Origin: Egicoccus sp. AB-alg2
GTDB lineage: Bacteria > Actinomycetota > Nitriliruptoria > Nitriliruptorales > Nitriliruptoraceae
NCBI RefSeq assembly: GCF_041821065.1
Contig: NZ_JBGUAX010000005.1
Coordinates: forward strand, 434,001 to 498,000
Direction of reading: 5' to 3'
DNA length: 64,000 bases
In this document: piece by piece, positions 52,522-61,313 of the stretch
Position numbering within the stretch: position 1 is the first letter of the stretch
How the letters are laid out: each line of letters opens with the position of its first letter
Made by a program: the position numbers and the translations under genes
Notes under the pieces: generated by a model
The model's database searches: none
Told to the model about the DNA's origin: nothing
What the model saw: only the letters and a program-made list of their open reading frames with translations

Positions 52522-53163
52522 CTATGCGGCGTCGTCATCACCCGAGTCGCTGTGATTGCGCAACTCGTCCAGCACCATTCTCCCGAAGTAAGTGACGCCC
52601 CAGTGGGTGATGCCTCCGCCGAGGACAGCTGTGCTCTGGCTGTAGATGCATCCGTGACGTACCAGCGCCGCCTCGATGGGAGAGCTGAGACCTGATGTTT
52701 GGGACTCGATAGAGCGATGGTGGGCGATGGTCCGAGTAGGGTCTGCGGCGTCGACACGCCGTCGAAACTCCTCGAGGGCTCGCAAGTGCGGTACGTCGAG
52801 ATCGCTGAGGACGGCGACGATGAGTTGAGCCTCGTCTACGAGCGCCTCGTCGAGCACAGCTCGCGATACTGCCACCGCCATGGCGCGACGCTTCTCGCGC
52901 AGGGTCGTACGCATCCCCGCCTCTACCGCCGCCGCAAAAATGGACGACAACTGTTCGTGCTCCCGTAGGCGCTGCAGCAGCACGTCCCCGTCCGCGACAC
53001 CTTTGATGATGAACTCAGCAGTCTCACGACCCGACTGACGTCGACGGTCCAACTCATCACCGACGATGGTGGCCAGCGCGCCGCCAATGCCGGGCACAAG
53101 AGAAAGCGCGGCTTTGACGGCCGTTTCCAAGTGCGCTCGGTTGTCGCGGTCGTGTTTGGACAT
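52522..53163 (-). CDS. Helical protein of unknown function, possible defence-associated
   Basis: 213 residues from ATG 53163. An N-terminal amphipathic/hydrophobic helix (VKAALSLVPGIGGALATIVG) is followed by charged helices (FAAAVEAGMRTTLREKRRAM, ALVDEAQLIVAVLSDLDVPH) and a C-terminal segment with aromatic residues (GGITHWGVTYFGRMVLDELR) ending in Asp repeats. The layout recalls poorly characterised helical proteins often found next to phage-defence genes; that is recall of a pattern, not a match. Next on the same strand after the 1,180-aa nuclease-like gene (240-nt gap). Confidence 0.6.
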   Translation of the reverse strand: MSKHDRDNRAHLETAVKAALSLVPGIGGALATIVGDELDRRRQSGRETAEFIIKGVADGDVLLQRLREHEQLSSIFAAAVEAGMRTTLREKRRAMAVAVSRAVLDEALVDEAQLIVAVLSDLDVPHLRALEEFRRRVDAADPTRTIAHHRSIESQTSGLSSPIEAALVRHGCIYSQSTAVLGGGITHWGVTYFGRMVLDELRNHSDSGDDDAA

Positions 53164-53402
53164 GACGCGACCATAGTTGCATCCCATCGGCCGGCGCCGA
53201 GCCGGAGCGTCAGCGGACATCGCTCTTCACCGTGATTCTGCGCGGCCGCCCTACGGACGGCCCCCCGCGCATAGCGAACAGGGCTGCGGGGGATGGGACG
53301 CGCTACCCGTCCCGCCGCTGCACCAACGACCTCCGATACGGCGGTCCCTGGGAGATGGGAGGGATCCAAGACGGCAGTGGCGACACCGTCCGACGACGGC
53401 TG

Positions 53403-56400
53403 TCAGCCATGACCGGTACGGGCACGAACTGCGCCGTAGTCGGCGTCTGGCAGCACATCGGCGTCGAGGCTCTCGGCCGCGGTCCGATAGGTCATGAAGT
53501 GCAGCCCCGGTTCCTCGACGAATGCGGCCGCTTCGATACGGCGGCTAATGATTGCTCCACGGACGTCCCACTCGTTGCCGTGGTTCTCTCCCAGGAGTTC
53601 CGCGGCGACAGACGCGGCGTGGGGGCGCGCGCGTGCCACCGAGCCCAGCACCTTCGAGACGTGTCCGTCTTTGGCGTAGTACCTAGTCAGCGACCTGCCG
53701 ATCTGGTTCGGAGCGAACGGCATCGTGGGATCCTTGACGTCGACAATCCATAGTCGGCGGCGACGCCCGTCAACGACGATCAGGTCAACTTCTCGTTCTA
53801 GTGTCCAGGCTCCGAGCGAGTACCCTTGCTTCAGATTGCGTCGGACGGTCAGCGCGGTGGCGTCGGCGAGCGCTTCTTCCATCTCGCGTTCGAACCGCAC
53901 GTTGCGGGCCTCTCGAAGCCGTGCCAGCTCGCTTCGCATCTTCTCTGGTCCGGACGACCCCCACGGCGACCGGAAGTCGGTGAGGTGTCCGAAGATGACT
54001 GCTTCGGACTGCCCCGCGCCGCGGGGTGCGATGAGGAGATGGCCGGAGCCGAGGTCGATGAGCGGTCGGGTCGCGAGGCGGTGGTCGCGCTGATCGACGT
54101 TCCAGTGGTCTAGAGGGTCTGCGAGGTTGTCGGCGCGCAGCGTCAACCACTCGGCGGCGGCTTGTAGTTCCGACTCGCTCTGAGGAGCTTCGCTGCTGGC
54201 GCGCTGGACGAGCTCGTCGAGAGTGGTCGCCGCTACCAGCTCGTGGGTGCTGACTGGCCACCGGGTCATCGTCGCCAGGAGCGTCCGCATCACGGCGGTC
54301 GAGAAGCCCAGGTGGGTCTCGACGATCCGGCTGATCGCTTCTACATCCTCGGGACGGAAGTAGGCCACTGAGTCGGGTGCGTCGCGTTCGTCGGCCTCTG
54401 CGGCTGCTCGGGTTCGGACAAAGGCGCCGATGTCGATCTGGCCTGGCGACTGTGTCAGGGTGACCTCGTAGGAGTCGGAGATAAGTGTTTCGATGTCGGT
54501 GAGGCGGAAGTGCGCCGCGGCGCGTCGCTGGCCGGACTCGAGTACGAGACTGGCGACAGCTACAGCTTGATCTTCGATCCTGCCGGCGAAGCTGGCGCCA
54601 CCTTCAGCCTCTGTCGGTCGGGTCAGGGCAAGCTCGACGAGGTGTGCCAGCGAGCGAACCCAGATCGTCGATTCCTGGCGGGAGCGGGAGAGTTCGTCGA
54701 AGTCGGTCGGCTGGCCGGCAGCGTCGCGGAGCCTGCGCTGATTGACGTCGCTGGCGGCGTCGAACTCGCGTCTGGCGTGGAGCTGCTCCAAGGCCTTCGT
54801 CGCAGTTCGAATCACCGAACCGCTGCGTACCCCGTCGAGCAGCACCATGAGGCGCTGTCGCAGGTGTTCGTCGATGCGGCGTTCCAGCTCCACGGCGTCA
54901 CTGCCCGTGTAAGACCCTGTCGGCTGGCCGTCGGAGTACAGGGCACGCGCGAGTTCGCGACGCTCGGCCGCAACGATCGCCGGGTGCGGCGGGCTGAAGA
55001 AGGGCGGCTCCGTCACTACATAAGGCACGGAACGCGTTTCGACGACCAGCCCCAGCGGCGCGTTCTCCCAGGCCTCTAGGACGGTGTCCGCGTCGGCGCT
55101 GGATAGCGAGGCCAGCGCCCGGCCAACCTGTCCCTCGAACGCAGCCAAGCCTTCTTGGTCTTCGGCCGTGCTGTGGATGATCGTCACCACGCCGTCGGTT
55201 GACCGACGTGCCTCCACCGCCGTCTCGGGGCCGTCCACGCCGGGAGCCACCTGGAGGCGCAGGACACCACGCGGTTCGGCCAGTTCAGCGACAGCCGGCT
55301 CCGCGTGCACTAGACGCCACATGATTGAGCGTGCGATATCACTGCCGCTCAACCGTGCCCCGTCGAGCAAGCCCCAGGCCACGGCGACGACAACTCCCCC
55401 GACGACCGCTACGCGGATCGCGCGGTGACGGGCAGCATCCACCAACTCGGCCACGACAACGGAACCGTTGTCGTCCAGCGTGCATGAGGTCCATTCAGCG
55501 ACCGATCCCTGACCAACCTCGAACAGCGCCTCGGTGACCCACGCCGTATCTCGATGGTGCTCCCACTCGGCCTTCTCGGAATGAGGCGCCCAGCTAACGA
55601 AGGTCGGCGAAACCCCCATCTGGAAGGGGCCAGGGGTGCCGGTTCGCCAGACCTCCCATTGGTCAATCGTTCCGAACGCCATCCCGCGTGTGTCGTCCTC
55701 GGTGCGGTCGATAAGGAAGCGCGGCACGTCGCTAGGGCGGTCCGACGTGCTGACCATCCATCGGAGCTCCTGAACCGTCGCGGTCTGCACGTGAACCTCG
55801 CCCGCGAGAGTGCCGATGAACATGTTCTCCCCGTCGATTACGACGGCAAGCCTCGCCACCTCCGCAGACGGATCGATGTCGATACGGCCATCCTCACCTA
55901 CTCGGACGCTGGCACCGGGGACGACGCGACGGAGTCGACTTTTGGCGCGAGACAACTCACGGTTGTCGGGGGTCGCGACGACGCAAACGGCAAGCACCAG
56001 GTCGGCAGACACTCGGATGAGGAAGTCGACGGGGTCCTCGCCATCGATTTCGCAGTCTTTCGCGTATGGGCCCAGCGCGACCAGATGGGACAGCACTTGC
56101 AGCCGCGCAGCCTGTTGCCACCGCTCGGCGACCTCATCCTCTTCCAGTGCGAGCCTCCGCAGGATGGGGACGGCCTCAAAGACGACGTCCAGCAGCATCC
56201 CGGGCGGCACCGGATAGGTGGCGCCGTCCGTGCCGACGGCGAGCACCGGACCGAGGGTGTGGTGTTGATTTGCAAGGGTCTTTGCTGCGTCCTCGAGTGG
56301 GACCGTCGCCCATGCGAGCGCCGCTCGGGCAGCTTCGGGGTCGGCACAGTCCTCGACGAGATCTTCCAGCGACGGGACCTCTGCCACTGCCTCACACTCG

Positions 56401-56951
56401 TCCCTTGAAACCCGGACCTCAGCCTCGCGGTCGACCGGGTCCGGCGGCCACCCCGGCTCCAGCCGCGCCACAGCAGAGTCGCAGGCCCGGAGCACGAGCT
56501 CAACCAAGTCGCCGATCCCGAAGCCAAGCAGCTCGTACAGGCGTGAGTCGAGCACCCATGAATGGAATCGCGCCGACTCGACGATCGAGACCGGTGCCTC
56601 AAACCCACCCGGTACGAGCCTGTACAGGCCGTCCCGCCAGCGCGACCGAACCCCGGAGCGCACATCGAGAGGAACGAAGTCCTCCAGCATCGGCAACGAC
56701 GCCTTAACTTCGTTCGGGATCCCGTCAAGCAACTCTGTGAGATGTTCTGCACGGGCCTCAACGGCACCATCCCGCGGACGCCGCAGTATCGCGATGTACG
56801 CATTCAGGATTGAGACCAGCCGAGATGACGCCGTGGGGGACAACGATGCTGCAGCAAGCACCTCCAACGCCGAATCTTGCCGCAGTCGAGTGAACGGCTC
56901 GCTCCAGGCAGCTTCCCGGCGTTCGCGCTTCTTCCGGCTCTGGCGTCCCAC
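53403..56951 (-). CDS. Large island protein with C-terminal PD-(D/E)xK nuclease-like motif
   Basis: About 1,182 residues from GTG 56951 (GGGGAT upstream); a TTG at 56975 would add 8. It is unrecognised over its first ~900 residues: long helical regions and beta-rich parts, with one hydrophobic stretch (AVVGGVVVAVAWGLL). The C-terminal ~130 residues have EVDLIVVDGRRRRLWIVDVK, fitting the D-x14-D-x-K of the PD-(D/E)xK nuclease fold, after an acidic helix (FEREMEEALADATA). Third codon positions are less GC-biased than in neighbours, consistent with transfer. Very large single genes of this type in islands are often defence effectors, but no homology to a named system is seen. Confidence 0.7.
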   Translation of the reverse strand: MGRQSRKKRERREAAWSEPFTRLRQDSALEVLAAASLSPTASSRLVSILNAYIAILRRPRDGAVEARAEHLTELLDGIPNEVKASLPMLEDFVPLDVRSGVRSRWRDGLYRLVPGGFEAPVSIVESARFHSWVLDSRLYELLGFGIGDLVELVLRACDSAVARLEPGWPPDPVDREAEVRVSRDECEAVAEVPSLEDLVEDCADPEAARAALAWATVPLEDAAKTLANQHHTLGPVLAVGTDGATYPVPPGMLLDVVFEAVPILRRLALEEDEVAERWQQAARLQVLSHLVALGPYAKDCEIDGEDPVDFLIRVSADLVLAVCVVATPDNRELSRAKSRLRRVVPGASVRVGEDGRIDIDPSAEVARLAVVIDGENMFIGTLAGEVHVQTATVQELRWMVSTSDRPSDVPRFLIDRTEDDTRGMAFGTIDQWEVWRTGTPGPFQMGVSPTFVSWAPHSEKAEWEHHRDTAWVTEALFEVGQGSVAEWTSCTLDDNGSVVVAELVDAARHRAIRVAVVGGVVVAVAWGLLDGARLSGSDIARSIMWRLVHAEPAVAELAEPRGVLRLQVAPGVDGPETAVEARRSTDGVVTIIHSTAEDQEGLAAFEGQVGRALASLSSADADTVLEAWENAPLGLVVETRSVPYVVTEPPFFSPPHPAIVAAERRELARALYSDGQPTGSYTGSDAVELERRIDEHLRQRLMVLLDGVRSGSVIRTATKALEQLHARREFDAASDVNQRRLRDAAGQPTDFDELSRSRQESTIWVRSLAHLVELALTRPTEAEGGASFAGRIEDQAVAVASLVLESGQRRAAAHFRLTDIETLISDSYEVTLTQSPGQIDIGAFVRTRAAAEADERDAPDSVAYFRPEDVEAISRIVETHLGFSTAVMRTLLATMTRWPVSTHELVAATTLDELVQRASSEAPQSESELQAAAEWLTLRADNLADPLDHWNVDQRDHRLATRPLIDLGSGHLLIAPRGAGQSEAVIFGHLTDFRSPWGSSGPEKMRSELARLREARNVRFEREMEEALADATALTVRRNLKQGYSLGAWTLEREVDLIVVDGRRRRLWIVDVKDPTMPFAPNQIGRSLTRYYAKDGHVSKVLGSVARARPHAASVAAELLGENHGNEWDVRGAIISRRIEAAAFVEEPGLHFMTYRTAAESLDADVLPDADYGAVRARTGHG

Positions 56952-57572
56952 TAAATCCCCGAAGACAGGCGGCAACTAACACGCCATGATCGACGACACC
57001 TGCGACATTAGTTTGATTGCGCGCTGGCTATGGGCGGTCGGGCCGCGAGCGACAGCCTTCTGGCCACGCGCACAGCGGGAATTAGCGTGCAGGTATCCCC
57101 TCGTGTCGGACGGGCGGCCACCAACGACGCTCCGGAGTGCGCCGAGGACGAACGGACCGGCTCGAGATCATGCGGCCCACGCAGTCTGAACGATCGGGCT
57201 GCTCGGCAAGTCTGGTCCGCTGCTTCACGACACGAGGCCTGCACGAGGCCGATGGTGTAGCCGGCCGCACCCGTCATAGGGCGCGTCCCCCGCCGCTGCC
57301 GGCGCTGCATTCGAGTTGCGGCACGGAGACAGCCAGTGCGAGAACTGCCCTGCTGAATCTCTCGGTTGACGGCCTGGGGCCTGTGCCTCCCCGCTGCCGT
57401 CCCCTTTGCTCCCGCATCCTGCCCGAGCCCTACGAAGCTGCCGCACGAGGACCGACTCTCGGTCCGGACGGCAGCCCGTGTGAGCCATCCGTGAGTTCTA
57501 TCCGGACGCTGCACGACGTCCAACGCACGGCACCACCAGCCCTGGTGTCGAGCAGACGAGGAGGGACGCGTC
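56952..57572. other. Gene-poor stretch before the excisionase-like gene
   Basis: About 620 bases. Open frames on both strands (up to ~200 codons) are rich in Arg/Ser/Ala and lack SD motifs or family features, so I do not call genes. It probably holds promoters for the divergent genes. Confidence 0.5.
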
Positions 57573-57779
57573 ATGGCAACCGGCACGATGATCAAGCTGC
57601 TCACTGTGGTCGAGGCAGCTCGTGAGCTGGGCATTTCCCGATCGAAGGTCTACGAGCTACTCGCCGACGGCGAGCTCCCGTCGGTGCGCATCGGGCGGAC
57701 CCGGCGCATCGCTGTCACCGCGCTCGAGGAGTTCGTTGCCGCCCACACGGACCGGGCACCCACGAGGGCCTCGGCGTAG
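57573..57779 (+). CDS. Excisionase-type HTH protein
   Basis: 68 residues from ATG 57573, AGGAGGG ~8 nt upstream. The MerR/Xis-like helix-turn-helix TVVEAARELGISRSKVYELL, then ADGELPSVRIGRTRRI, is the standard excisionase (DNA-binding domain, excisionase family) pattern. Either the island's recombination directionality factor or a small regulator of the Tad genes downstream. Confidence 0.85.
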   Translation: MATGTMIKLLTVVEAARELGISRSKVYELLADGELPSVRIGRTRRIAVTALEEFVAAHTDRAPTRASA

Positions 57780-57792
57780 GACTACGTCAGCG

Positions 57793-57801
57793 TTATCCAC
57801 A
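57793..57801 (+). promoter_or_regulatory. Consensus DnaA box
   Basis: TTATCCACA, identical to the bacterial DnaA-box consensus, 13 nt after the HTH gene. Single copy seen; no AT-rich unwinding region or cluster nearby, so not evidence of an origin by itself. Confidence 0.4.
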
Positions 57802-57894
57802 GGTGGTTAAGAAGGACTGGTCAGCGGCCCTGGACATCCGTATCGTCGTCCGGGCGTGGTCGAGGGACCACGCGAGGTGCGAGTGGGGGCAGCC

Positions 57895-58896
57895 ATGGGC
57901 TGTCGACACGTTTCACTGAGAAGCTCCCGGTTGGCGAAGGTCATCTTGGCCGGAAGCCTTGCCCTCGCCGCCTGTACCTCGACCGGCAGTGCCAACCCCG
58001 CCGAGGATCCGCCCGAAGCCGCGCCCCCTGCGACCGACGAGGACGGCCCCGACGACCCGCTCGACGAGCCTGACCGGCCGACCGACGACGAAGCGGTCGG
58101 TGCGGCCTACGAGGCCTTCCTCGACGCACTCACGGCCGCGATGGAAGCTGGCGACCCCGACCTCACAGAACTCACGGAACACGTCGATGGCGCGGGGCTC
58201 GTGAGTGCCCAGGCGATGGTCGTGAGCCTCACCGAGGCGGGTCGCGTCGCTCGCGGTGAGTTCGTCCCGTCGTTCGAGTCGATCGAGGTGATCGGCGACT
58301 TGGCGACCGTCGAGGACTGCTACCGGGCCGACCTCGTCGAGTACGACGCCGCCACTGATGAGCAGGTCGCCGACCGCGGCGGCGCACGATTCGCCGCCAC
58401 CGCCAGACTGGAACGAGATGGCGGCTCTTGGCGGGTCACCGAGTTCGCGCAGGGAGACGTCTGCGCGCCCGCCGCGATCGCGGCCGAGGTCCGCGACCGG
58501 TACCTCGCCTTCTGGGACGCCGTCTGGAGCGCGGCCGATCCGCCCGACCCGGACCACCGAGGCCTGGCAGAGACCGCCGCCGGCACCCACCTCGAAGGCG
58601 TGCAGGCGCAGCTGACGCAACTGCGTGACGCCGGGCAGGTGCGTCGCGGCCGCGGGACGGAGCATCCGGTCGTCACGTACGTGACCGACCGTGACACCGC
58701 GGCCCTGGCCACCGACTGCGTCGAGGAGAACCCCGAGGGCGGGGTCTACGACGTCCAGAGCGGTGAGCGGATCGAGGGAGGAGCGGCGCCCGGGCAGCGG
58801 ACCTTGCTCGAGACACGCCTCGAGCTCATCGAGGACGCCTGGCGTGTCGTCAACGTGCGCGTGGTCGAGGAGGACAGCTCATGCGCTTACGACTGA
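57895..58896 (+). CDS. Secreted lipoprotein preceding the Tad cluster
   Basis: 333 residues from ATG 57895, chosen for a proper signal peptide; a GTG/ATG further upstream at 57856 would give a longer N-terminus. Lipobox ILAGSLALAACTS. An acidic Pro/Asp/Glu linker follows, then two similar globular parts (EAFLDALTAAMEAGDPDLTE; RDRYLAFWDAVWSAADPPDP), each ending in a beta strand region with Trp (GGSWRVTEF, EDAWRVVNVRV). Function unknown. Overlaps the next gene by 16 nt. Confidence 0.75.
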   Translation: MGCRHVSLRSSRLAKVILAGSLALAACTSTGSANPAEDPPEAAPPATDEDGPDDPLDEPDRPTDDEAVGAAYEAFLDALTAAMEAGDPDLTELTEHVDGAGLVSAQAMVVSLTEAGRVARGEFVPSFESIEVIGDLATVEDCYRADLVEYDAATDEQVADRGGARFAATARLERDGGSWRVTEFAQGDVCAPAAIAAEVRDRYLAFWDAVWSAADPPDPDHRGLAETAAGTHLEGVQAQLTQLRDAGQVRRGRGTEHPVVTYVTDRDTAALATDCVEENPEGGVYDVQSGERIEGGAAPGQRTLLETRLELIEDAWRVVNVRVVEEDSSCAYD

Positions 58897-59732
58897 CTCT
58901 GCGAGCAACCATCGTGTCGGGAGCAGTAGCCGCGGCTCTTGCCGCACCGGCTTTGGGTCAGTCGCCCGGAGACTCAGCCTACGGGTGGGTCGAGACCGAC
59001 GACAGCGGCGCGACCGTCGGCGCCGAGGAGACCGTCACTACCCCGGTTTCCGGTGGGGCTGGTGGAGGAGGGGGGAGCACGCCCTGCACGTGGACGCAGG
59101 TCGAAGCCGACCTCGTGGGCGAGCAGGCGGAGCTGCTCTTCACGCGCATGCCGAACGCACAGTACGTCTGGTACTTGCAGGAGTGCACCAATCCCGACGG
59201 TTCTGTCACCACCACGTACATCCCGGTCGAGCCCTCGGATCCAGACCCGGCACCGGATCCGGAAGCGTTGCGGGCGAGCGCGCAGGAGCAGCTGCGGCTG
59301 CCGACCCCGCGGATCGCGATGAGCCCGCCAGGCGAGCAGGTCGTGCACGTCGCATCGTGGCTGTGGGTCGACGGCGACCTGTGGCGGCCGCACTCGAGCT
59401 CGGCGAGCGCTGGTGGGGTGACGGCCACGGTCACGGCGACCCCGTCCCGCACCCTGTGGGACATGGGCGACGGCGAAACGGTGGCGTGCGACGGGCCGGG
59501 CACGCCCTACGACCCGTCTCGAGCCGACGCCGCCCAGTCGATGTCCTGTTCCTACACCTACCACAACAGCTCGGCCGGCCGGCCCGGCCGCGGCTACCCG
59601 GTGACGGTCACGGTCGAGTGGCAGCTCGGGTGGACCGTCACAGGCGCACCGGGCGGCGGGGCGCTGCCCGGCCTGACGACCTCGTCTTCGACCACAGTCC
59701 CGGTCGGCGAGGTCCAGGCGCTCAACCAGTAG
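58881..59732 (+). CDS. Secreted protein of the Tad-like cluster
   Basis: 283 residues with a Sec signal peptide (ATIVSGAVAAALAAPALGQS), a Gly-rich linker (GGAGGGGG) and a single-domain C-terminal half with Cys and Trp residues (TRTLWDMGDGETVACDG-like, SMSCSYTYHNSS) that looks PKD/immunoglobulin-like: TWDFGDG-type motif LWDMGDG. SD GAGGAGG upstream. Probably acts outside the membrane in the assembly. Role unknown. Confidence 0.7.
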   Translation: MRLRLTLRATIVSGAVAAALAAPALGQSPGDSAYGWVETDDSGATVGAEETVTTPVSGGAGGGGGSTPCTWTQVEADLVGEQAELLFTRMPNAQYVWYLQECTNPDGSVTTTYIPVEPSDPDPAPDPEALRASAQEQLRLPTPRIAMSPPGEQVVHVASWLWVDGDLWRPHSSSASAGGVTATVTATPSRTLWDMGDGETVACDGPGTPYDPSRADAAQSMSCSYTYHNSSAGRPGRGYPVTVTVEWQLGWTVTGAPGGGALPGLTTSSSTTVPVGEVQALNQ

Positions 59733-59742
59733 GAGGTGGACC

Positions 59743-60435
59743 GTGTCGACCACCACTCCCCCAGCCGCCAAGACCCGGCAACCTCGCGGGCGAGCACCGG
59801 ATCTCCGCCTCGACCCACCAGCCGGTCAGGCACGTCGCCCGAAGCTGTCGTGGGTCGCGCTCGGACTCGCGGTCGTGCTGGCGGGCGGGTTGTTCGGCGC
59901 GGTCACGCTCGCCCGGGTCGCCGACCGGGCCCCGGTGCTGGCGCTGGCGATGCCGATCGAGCGCGGCGAGACGCTCACCGACGACCACCTGCGTGTCGTC
60001 GACGTCGCGGCCGACGAGCAGCTCCCGCTCGTGACGGCCGACGACCGGTTGCAGCTGGTCGGGCTGACGGCGACCGGCCCGCTGCCGGCCGGCAGCCTCG
60101 TGACCCGCGAGCAGTTCTCGGATGGGCCGCAGGTCGCGGACGGGTTCAGCGTGGTCGGGCTGGCGTTGCAGCCCGGCGAGTACCCGATCGCCGCGCTCAC
60201 GCCCGGGGATCGGGTCGAGGTGGTCCGCACCCCGGATCCGACCGGTGTGCGCAGCGACGGTGGCAGCGGTGCGGCGGTGCTGACCGATGACGCGGAGGTG
60301 TACGCGGTCGGGCCGTTATCGGAGACCAGCGCCGGGCTGATGGTGTCGCTGACGGTGCCGCAGGACACCGGGCCGGCGATCGCCTCGGCGGCGGCCGAGG
60401 GCCGGGTGCGGCTCGTGCTGGTGCCGGCGTCATGA
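59743..60435 (+). CDS. SAF-domain protein (CpaB/RcpC-like)
   Basis: 230 residues, GTG with AGGAGG upstream. One N-terminal membrane helix (WVALGLAVVLAGGLFGAVTL), then an SAF domain (PIERGETLTDDHLRVVDVAA, LTATGPLPAGSLVTREQFSD, VGLALQPGEYPIAALTPGDR). CpaB-type proteins help assemble Tad pili at the cell surface. ATGA overlap with the next gene. Confidence 0.85.
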   Translation: MSTTTPPAAKTRQPRGRAPDLRLDPPAGQARRPKLSWVALGLAVVLAGGLFGAVTLARVADRAPVLALAMPIERGETLTDDHLRVVDVAADEQLPLVTADDRLQLVGLTATGPLPAGSLVTREQFSDGPQVADGFSVVGLALQPGEYPIAALTPGDRVEVVRTPDPTGVRSDGGSGAAVLTDDAEVYAVGPLSETSAGLMVSLTVPQDTGPAIASAAAEGRVRLVLVPAS

Positions 60436-61313
60436 CGGTGGTCGCGCTCGCGTCGGTCAAGGCGTCGCCGGGGGTGACGACCTCGCTGCTGGCGCTGGCG
60501 GCCACCTGGCCGGGCCAGCGGCCGGTGCTGCTGGTCGACGCCGACCCGGACGGCGGCAGCCTCGCGGCCCGTACCGGGCTGCTCACCGAGCCGGGGCTGA
60601 CGAGCCTCGCCGCGGCCGCCCGTCGGACGCTCCGAGCTGGCGAGCTGGAGCGGCACACCCAGCCGCTCCCGGGTGGCGGGGTGCCGGCGCTGGTCGGGCC
60701 AGCCGACCCCGAGCACGCCAGCCGGGCGCTGCAACTGCTCGGCGGGCCGCTCGCCACCGCCCTGCGTAGCGATCCGGACCGGGACGGGCTGGTCGACTGT
60801 GGCCGCCTGCGGGCCGGCTCGCCTGCCGCGCCGCTGGCCGCTGCCGCTGACGTGCTCGTGGTGGTGGCCCGTCCTCGCCTGGACGAGCTCCAGCACCTGC
60901 GGCCGGCGCTCCCCCGGCTCCTGGCGGTCGGCGCCCGGCCGGCGCTGCTGCTGGTGGGCGAGGGTCCCTACCCGCCCGGCGAGGTCGCGGCCGCACTCGA
61001 CGTCACGGTGCTCACGACGCTGCCACACGATCCTGCGGGGGCCGACCAGCTCTCGGGCCAGCGGCGCCGTGCGGGCCGGCTGGAACGGACGACGCTGCTG
61101 CGCGCCGCCCGGGCGGTCGCCGAGCAGCTCAGGGCCGCCGACGAGACCACGGGAGGCGGGGCTCATGAGTCGTCCGTGAGTGACGAGCCGGCTCCACCAG
61201 CGTCCACCACGGCCGTTCGTGAGCGATCCGTGAGTGGCAACGGGCACCGTGACCGGACCGGCTGGGTCGCGGCGCTCACGCGCGGCTCACCGACCGCGAG
61301 GGAGCCCGACTGA
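60432..61313 (+). CDS. TadZ/CpaE-like P-loop protein with degenerate Walker A
   Basis: 293 residues. Opens VVALASVKASPGVTTSLLAL, the MinD/ParA position of KGG-x-GKT, but with A-S-P-G-V-T-T and no Walker Lys at the usual place. VLLVDADPDGGSLAARTGL is the Walker A' region. Placed between SAF and TadA, as CpaE/TadZ are, so it probably localises the machinery at the pole, possibly without ATPase activity. The C-terminal ~60 residues are Ser/Thr/Pro-rich. Confidence 0.8.
   Translation: MTVVALASVKASPGVTTSLLALAATWPGQRPVLLVDADPDGGSLAARTGLLTEPGLTSLAAAARRTLRAGELERHTQPLPGGGVPALVGPADPEHASRALQLLGGPLATALRSDPDRDGLVDCGRLRAGSPAAPLAAAADVLVVVARPRLDELQHLRPALPRLLAVGARPALLLVGEGPYPPGEVAAALDVTVLTTLPHDPAGADQLSGQRRRAGRLERTTLLRAARAVAEQLRAADETTGGGAHESSVSDEPAPPASTTAVRERSVSGNGHRDRTGWVAALTRGSPTAREPD

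Noticed and set aside
57008-57634. A ~208-codon minus-strand frame and plus-strand frames before the HTH gene
   Set aside because: Arg/Ser/Ala-rich, no SD, no motif; both strands are similarly open.
57793-57801. Replication origin at the DnaA box
   Set aside because: Only one consensus box, no AT-rich region and no replication gene beside it.
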